Positions 1 to 12,800 of a DNA stretch of 64,000 bases are shown piece by piece (position 1 is the stretch's first letter; each line of letters opens with the position of its first letter). The position numbers and the translations under genes are program-made. A model generated the notes under the pieces. It had not been told where the DNA came from, did not search any database, and worked only from the letters and a program-made list of their open reading frames with translations. This DNA comes from Euglena gracilis. Taxonomy: Eukaryota; Euglenida; Euglenophyceae; Euglenales. The DNA lies in NCBI GenBank assembly GCA_039621445.1, contig CP154956.1:79232474-79296473 (forward strand), read 5' to 3'.

Positions 1-1827
1 GCCCCCATTCGCTGCCACTGAACCGGAGTCTGGAAGCCGTGGCAGGTTCTAACCCACCCGATCAGCCCATCAGCTTTCGCATCGGGCATTGCTGGACTTG
101 CAATTTTCTTTTGACTGTGCGTTTCCATAGGGTTAGATCAGGGTTATGCACATTACCCAAAACATCACCCCTTTGACGCTGGTGGAGGAAGCAGGAAACC
201 CAAAACACCTGGTCATTTTGGGAGGATGGAGTTAGGACTTATCTTTGGGGTAATTTTTTTCCCCTAGCCCTGACTGGACCCCATACCTTGAGTTGCCATT
301 CCATTGATCTAGCCTGAGGGTCATTCCCACTGGGGAGAGTGAAAACAGTGTAAACTTTGGTTTGGCCTTTCTTCTTATCTGCAACCCCCCCCCCCTAAAG
401 AACTGGCCCTCCCGGTGGGCACTACAAGGCTGCAGCCTTCTCTTTCTTCTGTTGTCCCTTTGGCCTTTTTCTTTGGTCTGGTTCCTCATTGAAAGCCAGT
501 TGCAAAAAAGTTTTGGAGAATTTTTTGGAAATGTGAGACCTTGGGTGTTGATTACATTGATATGCTCTGCTTTGATTTTTTTTGTTTCAGGGCCTTTCTT
601 TTAAAATTAAAATCTAAGCATATCATTGCCACTGGTTTTTGGCTTCTGGACCCCTGCCACTCAAAAGTTTGGCTGGGAAATCTTTTTTTGCTGGATTTGG
701 ATCCTTTTGGGGGGGGTTGTGTTTCATTTCGCGTCCAGCCCAACAGCTGGCTGAACTCCCCCCCCCAAGATGGAGCACAGTCAGCACCTTTTTCCAGCTG
801 GCCAGACTGGACCCCCTCCCGGGGAGAGAGAGCCTTCTCGTAAGCTTTGGTAGGCAACTTCATTTGAGCTTTCTGGATTCTCTTAGGCATTTCGCAAGTA
901 AAAGGACCTTCTTGTGCTTCAATTCTCGTCAAAACAGCCTTGTTGGTATCCCCTCCCATGCTGGGGCGGTCCGGCTGGGGTTTTCGGGACCCCTGAGAGA
1001 CACTCAAAAACCCCCTTTTGGTGTTTTCTTGTGTTGTGGCTTGTTGGGGCAAACACGGCCCCACTTGTCAAGGCATTTGGATTGGTGGCCGGTGGCCACC
1101 GGGTGGGGGGGGGTGGCATGGGTGGCATGGGTGGTAGGTAGTATATGCCCTCTGGGGGGGGGGGCGAAGATTTGGCGGTTTGGCGGCGATCTGAAGGAAT
1201 GCATACAATGCCTTTCAGCACATTTGCCCTGAACAATATCAATAGTAACAGTCCATTCCTGCTCCCCTGCAGAATTTTTTTTAAGTTTGGTGACCTGGGG
1301 GGAGGGGGTAGGTGGGTTCTGGGCCGAGCCCCCCCCCCCAGGTTGGGCCGAGTGGGCACCCCGCCAGAGGCGAGGCAGGTTTTTCCTCTGTTTCCAGAGC
1401 GAAGCACCGAATTTTTGGTCAAAATTGACCACAAAAGTGGCCCCCCAAGCCCCCCCCCCCTTGGGGGCCCCCATAGGGTGGGTGGGTCCTCCTCCCCTCC
1501 TAAAAAAAACCTCTGCTTTTGTGCTGAGGGGTTTCTTAGGACGAAGTGGATCCTCCCCCCCCACCTGGGGGGGTGGTCCCGCCAGCACCTTTTTTCCAGC
1601 CAGCATCTCCTGCCAGCCTCTCCTGCTGGACTGCGACCCCCTTGGGGGGGGGTCCGCTGACATAAAGTTAAGAAAACCACTCTTAGATGCGAAACACGAG
1701 CTTTTCCCTCGAAGAACTCAAATACGTGTTGCGCCTTGTGTTATTCTTCAGAGGTGTTATATGTTCAACTGATTTTAGTGTTGTCTTCGTTTTTGGAAAA
1801 TATGGTTCAATGTGTGCTGTGGCAAGT
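1..1827. other. Upstream DNA, no gene recognised
   Basis: The stretch alternates AT-rich and G/C-homopolymer-rich segments (for example 1155-1166 G and 1448-1460 C). Overlapping open frames on both strands arise from the C/G tracts and show no conserved motif. Nothing in it can be supported as coding. Confidence 0.5.
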
Positions 1828-3227
1828 CTTAGGCGACGCATCTCGCACTTAAGAATTTTTTTGGTCGATGTGCGCATTTTCGCAAGCCGACCAAACATCG
1901 ATTTGAGCACCGGCGTTACAAAGGGTGAGAGCGAGAGGCAATCGGACAGAATACTGGCGATTTCTCATTTTTGGCACCGGCTCTCCCAGGAGTTAGGTGT
2001 TTTTTTGCCTTTTTTTTTAAAGGTCCCTTGGACCTATCCCCCCAAAGTGAAAAAAACACTGACAAAAACAACAAAACCCCAGTTCCGCCACCCCCCCATT
2101 CCCTCTGTGACAACTGTCAGTGCCAGTCAGTGCCAGGTGGTGCTCTGGAAGTGGGGTGGTAGGTCCACTTGCTTTTCACAATTGTGGGCACCAACTCAAG
2201 TACGTTTTCATTTTGAAGCATTGGCAACAGGGACTTCTGAGACAAGTGAAGGATCGAAACAGGAGGAGAGCAGATTGTGGAGGTGGTGTGCTCAAAGTGG
2301 TGGTGTTGAGAGGTTTGTCTGAGAAGGTCAAATGAAGTGTGTCAGCGTACTGCATTATATGACCCCCTGAACACAGGGATTTCCAACTCAGCAGACACAT
2401 CCATTTTCAGCCAGTGTATTGTTCCTCATTTTACTAACTAAAATACTGGGGGTGAAAGGCACTTCTAACTCAGTTTTTCAGGATAAAACCTGGAAACGTT
2501 GTGTTCATTTTGACGTTTCAGGGGCTAAGAAATGGTTTTTCACAGCTTCAATTGTCAATGCCCAAATTCTGGCCCGCAGCTGGTCATTTTGTTGTTTTTA
2601 AATTCTGCAACGTGCCTCCCGTTTGAGATTTCCAAACTGCAGTGGTGCCGCATCCTCTGAATGGTATGTGCGTTAAGTTAAGTTAAGCACAAGTGGTTGC
2701 GTTAGAAACTGGTGGTCGGTGTGCACAAATGCAAAAATGGACGGTGTGCACAAATGCGCACACCAACCGTTTTGTAGTTGTGAAAAGGGCCTTGTGTGCC
2801 GGCTGAAATTGATGTGTTTGTAAAATTGTACAAGTGGTTCGTTTGTGCAAATGCGAAAAAAGACTTTTTGGTCGGTTTGCGCATCGGCACACACCAAGCC
2901 AAGTTTCAGGGTATCGCTTCAGTCTTGGGCCTACCTCACCAAATCGTTCAGTTAATATCCCAAGTTAATGAGACAGCTATTGCAGGGTTCTAAACGCACC
3001 TGCTGGGTGTTGTGTATTGTATGCTGTGGTGATACTTGGTGATACCTCAGGCACACTATTTGCCAAGTCCCTGCTTTCATCTCCGCATCCTGGGGTACCA
3101 CATCACATCCTGCCTACAGTTTTGGGTTTTTAGGGTCATATCTTGTCATTTTCATACAAAATGTCGATGTGCGCAATTGTGCACATTGACAAAGAAAAAA
3201 GCTTAAGTGCGAGATGCGCTGTCTAAG
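1828..3227. mobile_element. 1.4-kb inverted-repeat element with 5-bp target duplication
   Basis: The ends are CTTAGGCGACGCATCTCGCA (1828) and, reverse-complemented, CTTAGACAGCGCATCTCGCA (ending 3227). Similarity continues through CTTAAG, a T-run and GTC-[AG]-ATGTGC. The direct repeat CAAGT flanks both sides (1823-1827 and 3228-3232). Related ends occur alone at 32319 and 51992. The interior (for example 2700-2900) repeats GTGTGCACAAATGCG-type words and encodes no recognisable transposase, so this is a non-autonomous element of unknown superfamily. Confidence 0.75.
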
Positions 3228-3740
3228 CAAGTCTCTTTCCCTTGCTTGAAGGCTTGGTTATCCCTGCCCGAGTATCAATTGGGTGGTGGGGGCGTTTGAT
3301 TATCATTTGCTTTTTTCTTTTTGGTGATTCAGCACTATCATCTGCGGCGTCCCATTTCCTTCCGTTTGGAACCCCTCCTTCCAGTGACTGTTGTCCTCCG
3401 CCAATACACACCGCCCCCGGGGGTGTGCCTTCCTCCCAAGGTGCCAGGGGCTGCCTTGGAGCGCTATAGCCTTGGTCTCTCCCCCTCTCTCCTCCATCTC
3501 ATTCCTGCCTGGGGAATCCCATGGGGCCAGGGCTTCAACCCTGCACGTCCACAATGCCCCCTCTTGGCTGCGGGCGTGGGCCGTGAAAGGCCTTTTCTGT
3601 CCATGGGTTTGCCATCGCCTTGGCAGCGCAGCCACCGCCGGGGACCCCTCCCCTCATTCCCCCCCCCCCCCCCCCCGATTCCCGGAGCCGGCGGCCACCC
3701 CTGGGGCCACCGGGGCCGGCGTATGTAGCCCGGCGCTCCG
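3228..3740 (+). promoter_or_regulatory. GC-rich 5' flank of the USP48-type gene
   Basis: GC content climbs from about 3340 onward and includes a C18 tract at 3660-3676 just before the proposed start codon. This is where a promoter and 5' UTR would lie. No TATA box or other defined promoter motif could be placed. Confidence 0.35.
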
Positions 3741-3828
3741 ATGGCGCGGCAAGGCCGGGCGAAGCCCCCGCCCCCACCCCCAAAGCCCAAGGCCGAGCCC
3801 TCTGACGCCGATGCCCCCTGGTGGCAGT
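3741..3828 (+). CDS. USP48: Exon 1 candidate: start codon and Pro-rich N-terminus
   Basis: ATG at 3741 opens [20 protein letters not shown] and continues to a DAPWWQ motif. USP48 proteins start with a short variable region followed by a Trp-rich helix, which WWQ resembles. Possible GT donors lie at 3821, 3827 and 3829; the last joins in phase to an acceptor at 4210. The ATG sits inside a GC-rich stretch that looks like a 5' region. The start is chosen on position and similarity only; an ATG further upstream is possible. Confidence 0.5.
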
Positions 3829-6800
3829 GTGCCCAGGCGGCGGAAAGGAATGGGTGCACTCTGCTTCCTTTGATGGTGTCGAACACCTTCAACAGCTGCT
3901 TTCGCTTTTTGGGCGTGTTGGCCAACGTTCACCTCCCAACCAACACCCCCCCCCCCCAATGTTAGCCCCCCCATGGGTTGGACTTTGGCCACCTTGCCGC
4001 TGTGAAGGCAATTCATCAAGGAGAAAAACCATCAATTACTGGAATCTTGCTGAAACATGCTGCAGCACTGCATTGGGAAACGTGGTAGATTTTTCGTCCT
4101 GGGGTCTGATTTTTCCACCCAATAAGAAAAAACCCGGGTGTTTATATTTGGTGGTTCACCGCACGGTCAGGAAGGCAACTGTCCTTGCCGCCTGCACTCT
4201 GATGCCCCAGGGCCTCCACAGGTGGAGCACCTCTACGGCCTGCGGCGCTGCACCGCGAAGTCGCACAAGGGCCCCTGCACAGACCGTGGAGGTGTCTGCG
4301 GGCACTGCTTTTCCGCTGGGTTTGTGTGCAAAAGGTTTGCGAGCAAGAGTTGCATGTAAGATGAAAAATGGCCAGCAGAATGCCAAAGGTTCATTTCAGA
4401 GCATTTTCCTTGCACAGAACAACTCAGAACAACACAGTGTCAAGAAATGAGGGGCAAAGAAAGGACAACCAAACCTCATTCCAAATGTGGAACGTCGTCC
4501 CCTCCGAACATCTCACCCAAGACTGGATTTAGTGTCAGGCTTCTTTTCAATGGGTGCTGGATGCTGTGGGCAGGCTCGTGTTTTGGGGTGGGTGTTGCTT
4601 TGGCTGACCCCCTGTCACTTGCCCTGGGGGCTGGAAATTTCCATTTTCTCGTTTGATTTGCCTGGGTCGGCTTGGCCAGGACCCAAAATAGCACAAGCCC
4701 CCCCCCCCAGGGATTGCGAAAAACGCCTGGTTGGTTGTCCCGCTCTCCCGCGCCCGGCCTCCCGTCCTGCTGCTGCCTCAGCAGCGGGTGTCTCAAGGGG
4801 TTGCTGCCCGTCGTGACCGCCGAGGCGTACTTGCGTTCCACGCTGGGGGTTGACCTGCGGCAGCTGCGCCGCCCCGACCAGGGAATCCCCGAAGCCCTAT
4901 GGGTCGACCCCCACCCCCGTCCTGGTGGGTGGGTGGGGAGGGTCCGGGGGGGTTACAGTAGGAGGAGGTTCGAGCTCGAACGTTCGAGCTCGAACCTCCT
5001 CGAACTTTTTAAGCCCCCCCCCTTCAAAGGGGGGGGGTTAAAAACGTTCGAGGTCCCTCCTCGAACGACCTCGAACGACGTTCGAGGAGGGTCTCGAACC
5101 TCCTCGAACGTCCTCGAACGACGTTCGAGGAGGGTCTCGAACCTCCTTGAACGTCCTCGAACGACGTTCGAGGAGGGTCTCGAACCTCCTCGAACGACCT
5201 CGAACGACGTTCGAGGAGGGACACGACGTTCGAGGAGGGACACGACGTTCGAGGAGGGACCTCGAACCTCCTCGAACGTCCTCGAACGACATTCGAGGAG
5301 GTTCGAGACCCTCCTCCTGCGTACATGCATACAGCTTTCAACACCAACGTTTTCGACAAAGTTTGCGTGGGTTCCTTTTTTTTGGTTTTTTGGTTTTTGG
5401 GAATTTTTTCAGAAACGACCACCCAAGCAGGCGACACCTATTCCCTCTCGATATGTGATTGGGTTGGTAATTTGAACTTCTCAAATCCCCCCCCCGTCGC
5501 TCCCTACTCGGGCAATTTTTCGATTTTTCGATTTACGCAGGAATGTACTCATTCAAAAGTATTTGTGTTCAAAAATATTCCCATACCAAGAGAATTTCTG
5601 AGGTTATTAGAAGGAATAGGGTTAGGGTCAAGATTGCATCCCCAATGGTTGCAACCATCCCGCTCATCGTTGCTATATTTCCCTCTACAGGGTACACAGC
5701 GAACCCAAAGAGTCGCCCAACTAGGGTTAAAAACATGGGGGGACCCGAGCGAGGCGCCGAAGGCGCCGAGCGAGGGTCCCCCCATGTGTATTAACCCTAG
5801 TTGGGCGACTCTTTGGGGTAGCTGGTACCGTGTAGGGGGAAATTTTCCACGCATTGTAAAAGAAATATATTTTTTCTTTTGCAGAACGCACTGATTCTTC
5901 AACTTTTTTTTTAAAAAATAATCCCATACCGAGAGAATTTCTGAGGTTATTAGAAGGAATAGGGTTAGGGTTAAGATTTCATCGCGAATGGTTGCCAACC
6001 ATCCCACTCTTCGTCAGTGGCAGAATTTATAAGGAACATATTGCTGAGCTGTCTTTGTAAGTTGCAAGTCCATGGTTCGTTGTTCTTGATTCTGCTTTTT
6101 TTTGTCTTTCTGTGGCACGATCCGGAAGAAAGCAAAGACAGGAGCAGAAACAAGCAGGATTTTGTTTCATCTGTTTTTTCTTTCAGTGGCAGAATTTAAA
6201 AGGAACATATTTTTCGATTTACGCAGGAATGCACTCATTCAAGAGTATTTGTGTTCAAAAATATTCCCATACCAAGAGAATTTCTGAGGTTATTAGAAGG
6301 AATAGGGTTAGGGTCAAGATTTCATCCCCAATGGTTGCAACCATCCCGTTCATCGTTGCTATAAGTTTTTTTTTACTTACGCAGGACTGCAGTCATTCAA
6401 AAGTATTTTCATTCAAAAATATTCCCAACGTCCTCCAATGACCTCGAACGATATTCGAGGAGGGTCTCAAACGTCCTCGAACGACCTCGAATGACACTCG
6501 AAGAGGGACCTCGAACCTCCTCGAACGACCTCGAACGACGTTCGAGGAGGGACCTCGAACCTCCTCGAACGACCTCGAACGACGTTCGAGGAGGGACCTC
6601 GAACCTCCTCGAACGACCTCGAACGAGGTTCGAGGAGGGTCTCGAACCTCCTCGAACGTCCTCGAACGACGTTCGAGGAGGGTCTCGAACCTCCTCGAAC
6701 GACCTCGAACGACGTTCGAGGAGGGTCTCGAACCTCCTTGAACGTCCTCGAACGACGTTCGAGGAGGGTCTCGAACCTCCTCGAATGTCGTTCGAAGAGG

Positions 6801-9800
6801 TTCGAGGAGGGTCTCGAACCTCCTCGAATGTCGTTCGAGGAGGTTCGAGGAGGTTTGAGACCCTCCTCCTACGGTCCATCCCACTACCGTAACCCTCCCG
6901 GGAGGGTCCGACCCCCCCAGGCCTTCCCGTACAGCCCTGGCCTCGATGGTACGGAGGCTGGGCTGCGCAATGTGGGCAACACGTGCTACCTGAACAGCAT
7001 CCTGCAGACCTGGTACCACGGCCAGCCCCCCCTTTCGACAGTTTTCTCTGTTTAAAACAGGCTGGACGTGCGTTTTCAGGACAGCCGAAGGGGTGGCGGC
7101 AGATGGCGTGGGTACCCCTCGAAGTGGTGTTCTCTTCTTTCATTGAATTGCTTGGAACTGGCGTGCACGACATCTGGGCTGCTGGGGTTGTTTTCGGCCA
7201 TGGCAGGGGGGGTGTTCAGCCTCTGTCTGCTTTACACCCTCCTTTTATGCTTTGGTTCCCCAAAGGGTGGCCTCCCATGCCTGGATGTCTCCCATGACAT
7301 CCATGCGTTCACCCCAGGAAAACGGGCTCTGGGAAATGTAGTGATTTGACACGGGTCGCTCAACTAAATACCCCTTCCCTGCCAGAACCCAAATATTAGG
7401 TCGGACCTCCCATCCTGCCTCGCAGTCTACACCCCTCCCCCCGACCCCCACCCCCCCTGGGGGGTGTGCGTGCTTGGGGCAGGCACCCTCTAGCACCCCC
7501 CCCCCCGGTCAGTAAGCACAAGCATGCTCCCCCGGGGCCGCGGGGGGGGGGGGGATTTGGCAAAAAAACACTAAGGTGACCCGGCAAAGGAGAATGTTTT
7601 TTTTGGCCCTTTTTGGCGTTTTTGGTCAAATGTCCGGAACCATCTGGTATCCCAAAAACAGGCAAAAAGGCCCAAATCCAGCCGGGTTGGAATTTTTCAG
7701 CACATATTAGGAGAATCCCAAAAAGCCACCCAAAAAAATGCCGGTTTTGACCCCCGCTTTCTATTTTTTTTTTGTGAACTTTGCCAATTTTTTTCCCATC
7801 CAGCCCCGGCTTTGGGGGGGATGTCCACAGCCCGGCTCGGGGTCCCCATTCAAATGTGGGGGTGTGTGCACCTTTTTTTTTGCCCCTTCAGGGCCACCAG
7901 ATCTCACCATTCGATCTTTTGAGGTGTGCTCAGTGAAGCCTAATGCGGTGGCATTTAGATGGCACCGGTGCGCGCTTGTTTAGGAGGGGGCAGGGAACCA
8001 AATGAGCGTTGGTTTTGTATCCCATCAGATCACCCAAAAGGGGGAGTCCAACCCCACCCCCACCCCCAGGCCGAGGGTCCGGGACCCCCCTTTGACCAAG
8101 ATTTTTCTTTTTTGGGCACCGGGGAAGTGAATCTTTTTAAAAATACTTAGTGGCCAGTTTTTTGAAAGACGTGCACAAATGCGCTTTTTCGCAGGCTTTT
8201 TTCAAGGCCAATTTTTTTTTGTGCTGCAACAAACTTTGTACAAGGGTACCCCGCAGTCCACCGCTGTATCTCCAGCCAGAGGCACTTCCTTTGGGCGGGG
8301 CTGCCGCCGACCCACACTTCCGGCAGGCGGTGTATGGGTGGCGGGGGGACCACCCGGTGGCCGCGGAGCTGCGGCGCGTCTTCGCCCGGATGCAGCACGG
8401 CCTGCAGCGGTGGGTGGAAAGCAGGGGGCGGCTGGGACTGGAGGGGTTGGGCCACCACCAGGGTTGTATGGGAAGCTCCGCAGACATGAGGTAGGTGGTA
8501 GGGGGGGTCCCCCCAACCCCACCCCACTAGTTTTAGAGGGGGTTCCCCCCACTCCCCCCTCCTCTGCGGGGGCAAAAAAAAAAAAATCCTCCGGCGCTTC
8601 GCACCGGGTGTGCATCTTGGGGCTCAATATGAAATTTTGGCAAAACGGCCCAAAAAATGGTCGAAAATGGTCGCAACTCAGGCAAGGCGGGGAGTTGCGG
8701 GGAAATCAAAATGCTGTTAGATGGGGCATTTTAAGGCCTTCAATTTAGGTTCCTGGACATTTCCTTTGATTCCCCACCATTTTTGAGAAATTTCAGAAGA
8801 ATGGTTTTTTCTGACCCCCAAAAGGGCCGAAATTTTGCACTCGACGGTGGGAACTTCGGTGACCGAAAACTGGAGGTAGGAGGGGGGGGTCCCCCCCCCC
8901 CCCCTAGTTGGAGGGGGGGTCCCCCACCCCCCCCCTCCTCCGAGATTCCCATACAGCCCTGGCCCCCCAACGTCCGAAATCTGGCTTCAATGTGCATTCC
9001 TCTTTGTTGCATGACAATTTCGCCTGGACATGTTTCTTCAGGTCGTTTGTGTTACGTGCTGCGACGCTTGCGTCACACACCCTTATTGTGCTTGTGTATT
9101 AATACATGTATGCATATAGATGTGTATTTGTGCAATAAGTATTAAACATAATGAACGTTACTATAGATACATTTTATGCATTATATATTTTGCATTAAAA
9201 ATTAATAATATACAAAAATTAGTATATCATTATTTCCAAATTTATTTATTAGTATATCATTCCAAATATTAATTTGACCCTCAAGTCAAAACTCGTTGAT
9301 GTTTTTGTGTTTCACAGATGGAGCAGCTTGGGGAAGGGGACCTCAGTCTTCCTGGTGGCGCTGCAGCATTTTACAGAAATGAGGCAAATTTCTGCCAAAA
9401 ATGACAATTGAAAACAGGAGGCAATACCCCCCCCCCCCCACCAACAAACGCCCTGTTCCGATGAACACCCATTCGGACTGCAACTTCCGTCACCCCAATT
9501 GACAAAACAGGCACGAAATGCAACCCCCTCTTTTGTCCACCGACAACGTTCGCGCAACCAGTGCAGGGTATTGGACCCCTCAAGCCCCCCCCCCCCGACC
9601 CCTGGCGCCGCCCAGGGCGCTGGTGGCGGCGCTGGCGGTGGACCCGGCGGTGCAGCAGGATGCCGACGAGTTCTGGAACGTGATGGTGACGAGCCTGGAG
9701 GACACCTGGGGCAGCTGTCCGTCCAGCGCCCCTCCTGGGCCCCGCAGAACCGGTCGGTGTCGAAAGAAGGGGCGTACCATGGCCGGGGGCCCTTGAAGGC

Positions 9801-12800
9801 ACGGGATATTATCGTTTCATTTTGATGGAGAACAACCCTTATAGACCACCCCTGGTCCCTGAACCTCGCACCAGGCAATTTGGGAATCAAACTGGGTTCA
9901 AGCTCAAAAACCCACAAACGTTCCGGGAGCAACGAACATGAAGAAAATCACACCCTGCAAACAGGATATTTTCGCTCCACGTCCTTCCTTTGGGGAAAGT
10001 TTTCCCCAAAGGGCTTGATGGATGTCAGAGCACCCCATAGTGAAGGCATTTTCCCTCAGTCGTTCTGACCCCACATTTCGTCGGCAGAAAAGGCTAAAAA
10101 AACAACAAAGCAGGAAAGGTTTTTTGTTGAACTGTTTTTTTTTCTCACAGCGAGCCCAGGGTTAGATGGAAGGAGGGTATCTGCCATCCTCATGCTCAGT
10201 GTGTGTCTTACCCCTTCCCCCTGGGGTGGAGGGTGACTGATTTTTTTGACTCCGGAGTAACCGAGGAGTCGGAAGAACATGACTGAGAGGCAAAGAGTAA
10301 CTGACCGGTTTTGTGAAAGTGGAAGGTGATCCCCCCCCGCCCCCTGGTGGTTAGAAAGCAATGGTATGGTCCAGGCTTCACCCCCGGCCAGATGGGATTC
10401 CACCTGAACCCCGTCTTGTTCTAAACTAAACCTAGCCAGGCCAGGCTTTCTGATTTTGGCAATGTGGCAACGCGCGTGCTAAATATGGAAGCCCCCCCCC
10501 CAATGGCGGATGCAACCCGAAAACAGGCTGAGAAAAGCCGAAATTAAGATTGGTGGCATTTTTCTCCCAAAAATTGGAGGCGAAAGGCTAAACAGCATTC
10601 AAAAATGCCATTCTGGACCCCTTTTTCTTGACCTCTTTGCTCCAAAATTTCGTGCTGAGTGCCAAAAATATTTTCACTCCCGTCCGGTTTCGCCAGGCTG
10701 GCCCAAATCTGATTTCCACTCGACCCCAGGGGACCCCCGGCACCCACAGGGAACCCAGCCACCCAACCCCCACCCAACCGGCACCTGGATCCCCCCCGAG
10801 GTCCTTCCAAAACCCCTGGGAGGGGCCCTGCCTCGCCGACCGTCGCCCCGTTCCTCGCGGAGCACTTCCGGGGCCACCTCATGTACGAGACGGTGTGCGG
10901 CCGCTGCCGCCGCAGCAGCCGGCGGGCGGAGGCGTTCTATGGGCTGGCCGTCTCCATCAAGGGCCACGCCCAGCTGGAGGACGCGCTGCGGGCGTCGTGG
11001 GAGCCCGAGCAGCTGCCGGGGCCGCGGCGGCTGAACCCCCCCCTTTAGACAGGGGAGCGACGTCTTCCCCCCAGTGCATAAATTTTCAGCTGCACACAAA
11101 GGTTTTTCGCTGCGAAAAATACGTATGTTAGGCACACGCGTGATTCTGTGATTCTGTGTCAATACTGATCTGAAAAAATGCACGTGTGCGTGAATTTGTA
11201 AACATGCAACATGCACCTGATAAAAAACTTGAGAACTTATGTTCAGTTGTACGCCAGAAAAAATGCAAAAACAGTTGTGCCGTTGAACCTGCCCATTCGT
11301 CAGGCATGCCACCAGTTGTCGTTCGGGGGGTGGCCTGCCCTGTCCCCCTGGCGACAGGCAGCAACCAGTACCACTGTGAGCGGTGCGGGCTGCAGGACGC
11401 GGTGCGCAGCGTGCAGGTGAAGAAGCTGCCGCGGGTGCTGGTGCTGAAGCTGATGCGCTTCGTGTACGACCCAAAGAAGGGGGCGCGGCAGAAGGTGCCC
11501 ACCGCGGTGGGGTACCCCCTCGCGCTGCAGCTGGGGCCGCTGGGGGTGGACGTCGGGGGCCGTCGCTGCAAACCACAACAGACAGAAAAAAGGCCTGGCA
11601 GAACCACGGTGGCCATGATTTGGATGTTGACGTTTGGATGATGAACCGATGCTGTGTGGATGAGCAGACCAGCAGGCAAAATTTTTTTTGGCCTTCCCTT
11701 CTCCCATCATTACAGCATACACTGCACCTCGCCATACACTATTCTGAATGCAAACCTCAAACATCCGTTTGCTTTCTTCCCTCCACAGCAGGGTCCCTGC
11801 ACCCCCCCCCCCCCCATCAGAGGGTGGGTTGGGTTGGGTCGAGTGGGTGTCCCGGGAAGGCGATTTCTTGGGCGCCAAAATGCAGAATGTTTGGGGTCAC
11901 AAAAGCCCTCGGAAAAATCAGCAGCCATGGCTGGCCCAGACCGAAAGGCGGCTGCTGGTGCTGCTGAGAGTTCCCCCCAATTCATGCCTTGCTCCGTCGC
12001 TGGCCGGCGGCGGCCCCCGCAGCGACGCGGCGCAGGCGGCGTACGACCTGACGGGCGTCGTGTTCCACAAGGGCAAGACGTGCTACCACGGCCACTACAT
12101 CGCCCACTGCCGGGACTGGCGCACCGGCCAGTGGCTCCAGGCGGACGACGACACTGTGGAGGCCCTGAAGGACTACATCCAGGGCCGAATGGACGGTGGG
12201 GACGCGGAATTTTACATAAAGAGGGTCTCCGGGCTTTGGGTGCCCCCCCCCCCCCGTCAGGATTACACCCCTGATCCCCACATGGGGGGGACATGACCAC
12301 ATCCTCTATTTTGCGTCTTTGAAATTGGCAAATGTTGTGTTTTTTTTTTTACCTGGTAAGTTTTCAAGTTCTCTGGGGAAATGACTGTTTTTTTAGATCC
12401 AGGTTTCACCGATGACCAATTTTTTTTTGCAATTCATGAGAGTACCTTAAATAAAAAAGACCTTCTGTTTTGGGGGTGGTTAAATCGTTCATTTTGAACG
12501 CCACTCATCTTCTTCGGCTGCGGCATGTGACAATCCAATTCTTTTTTTAAAAGTTGGGTCGTCGTCGTGGCCGGCCACGGTCCAATGGAGAAGGAGTGTA
12601 TGAGGTTATTTGAAAGAACAGGGTTAGAGTGACGATTCTCTATGCAAACTGGGGTGTTCCGAGTTAGAAAGAAGGCTGGGCCCACCAAAACGGCCATGGC
12701 CATTTTCGTTGAGTCAAAAACACTTGGCTTGGGCCGCGGCAGGCCGATGCATACTGCGGCCAAACTATTTTCGATTTTGCGACCCTGAACTCCGATTTGA

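Noticed and set aside
4960-6890. Arg/Ser-rich ([11 protein letters not shown]) proteins on both strands
   Set aside because: Frames through the GTTCGA palindrome repeat; self-complementarity makes both strands read the same words.
10674-12300. Long antisense open frames opposite the USP exons
   Set aside because: Shadows of GC-rich exons; the + strand carries the catalytic motifs and the - strand has none.
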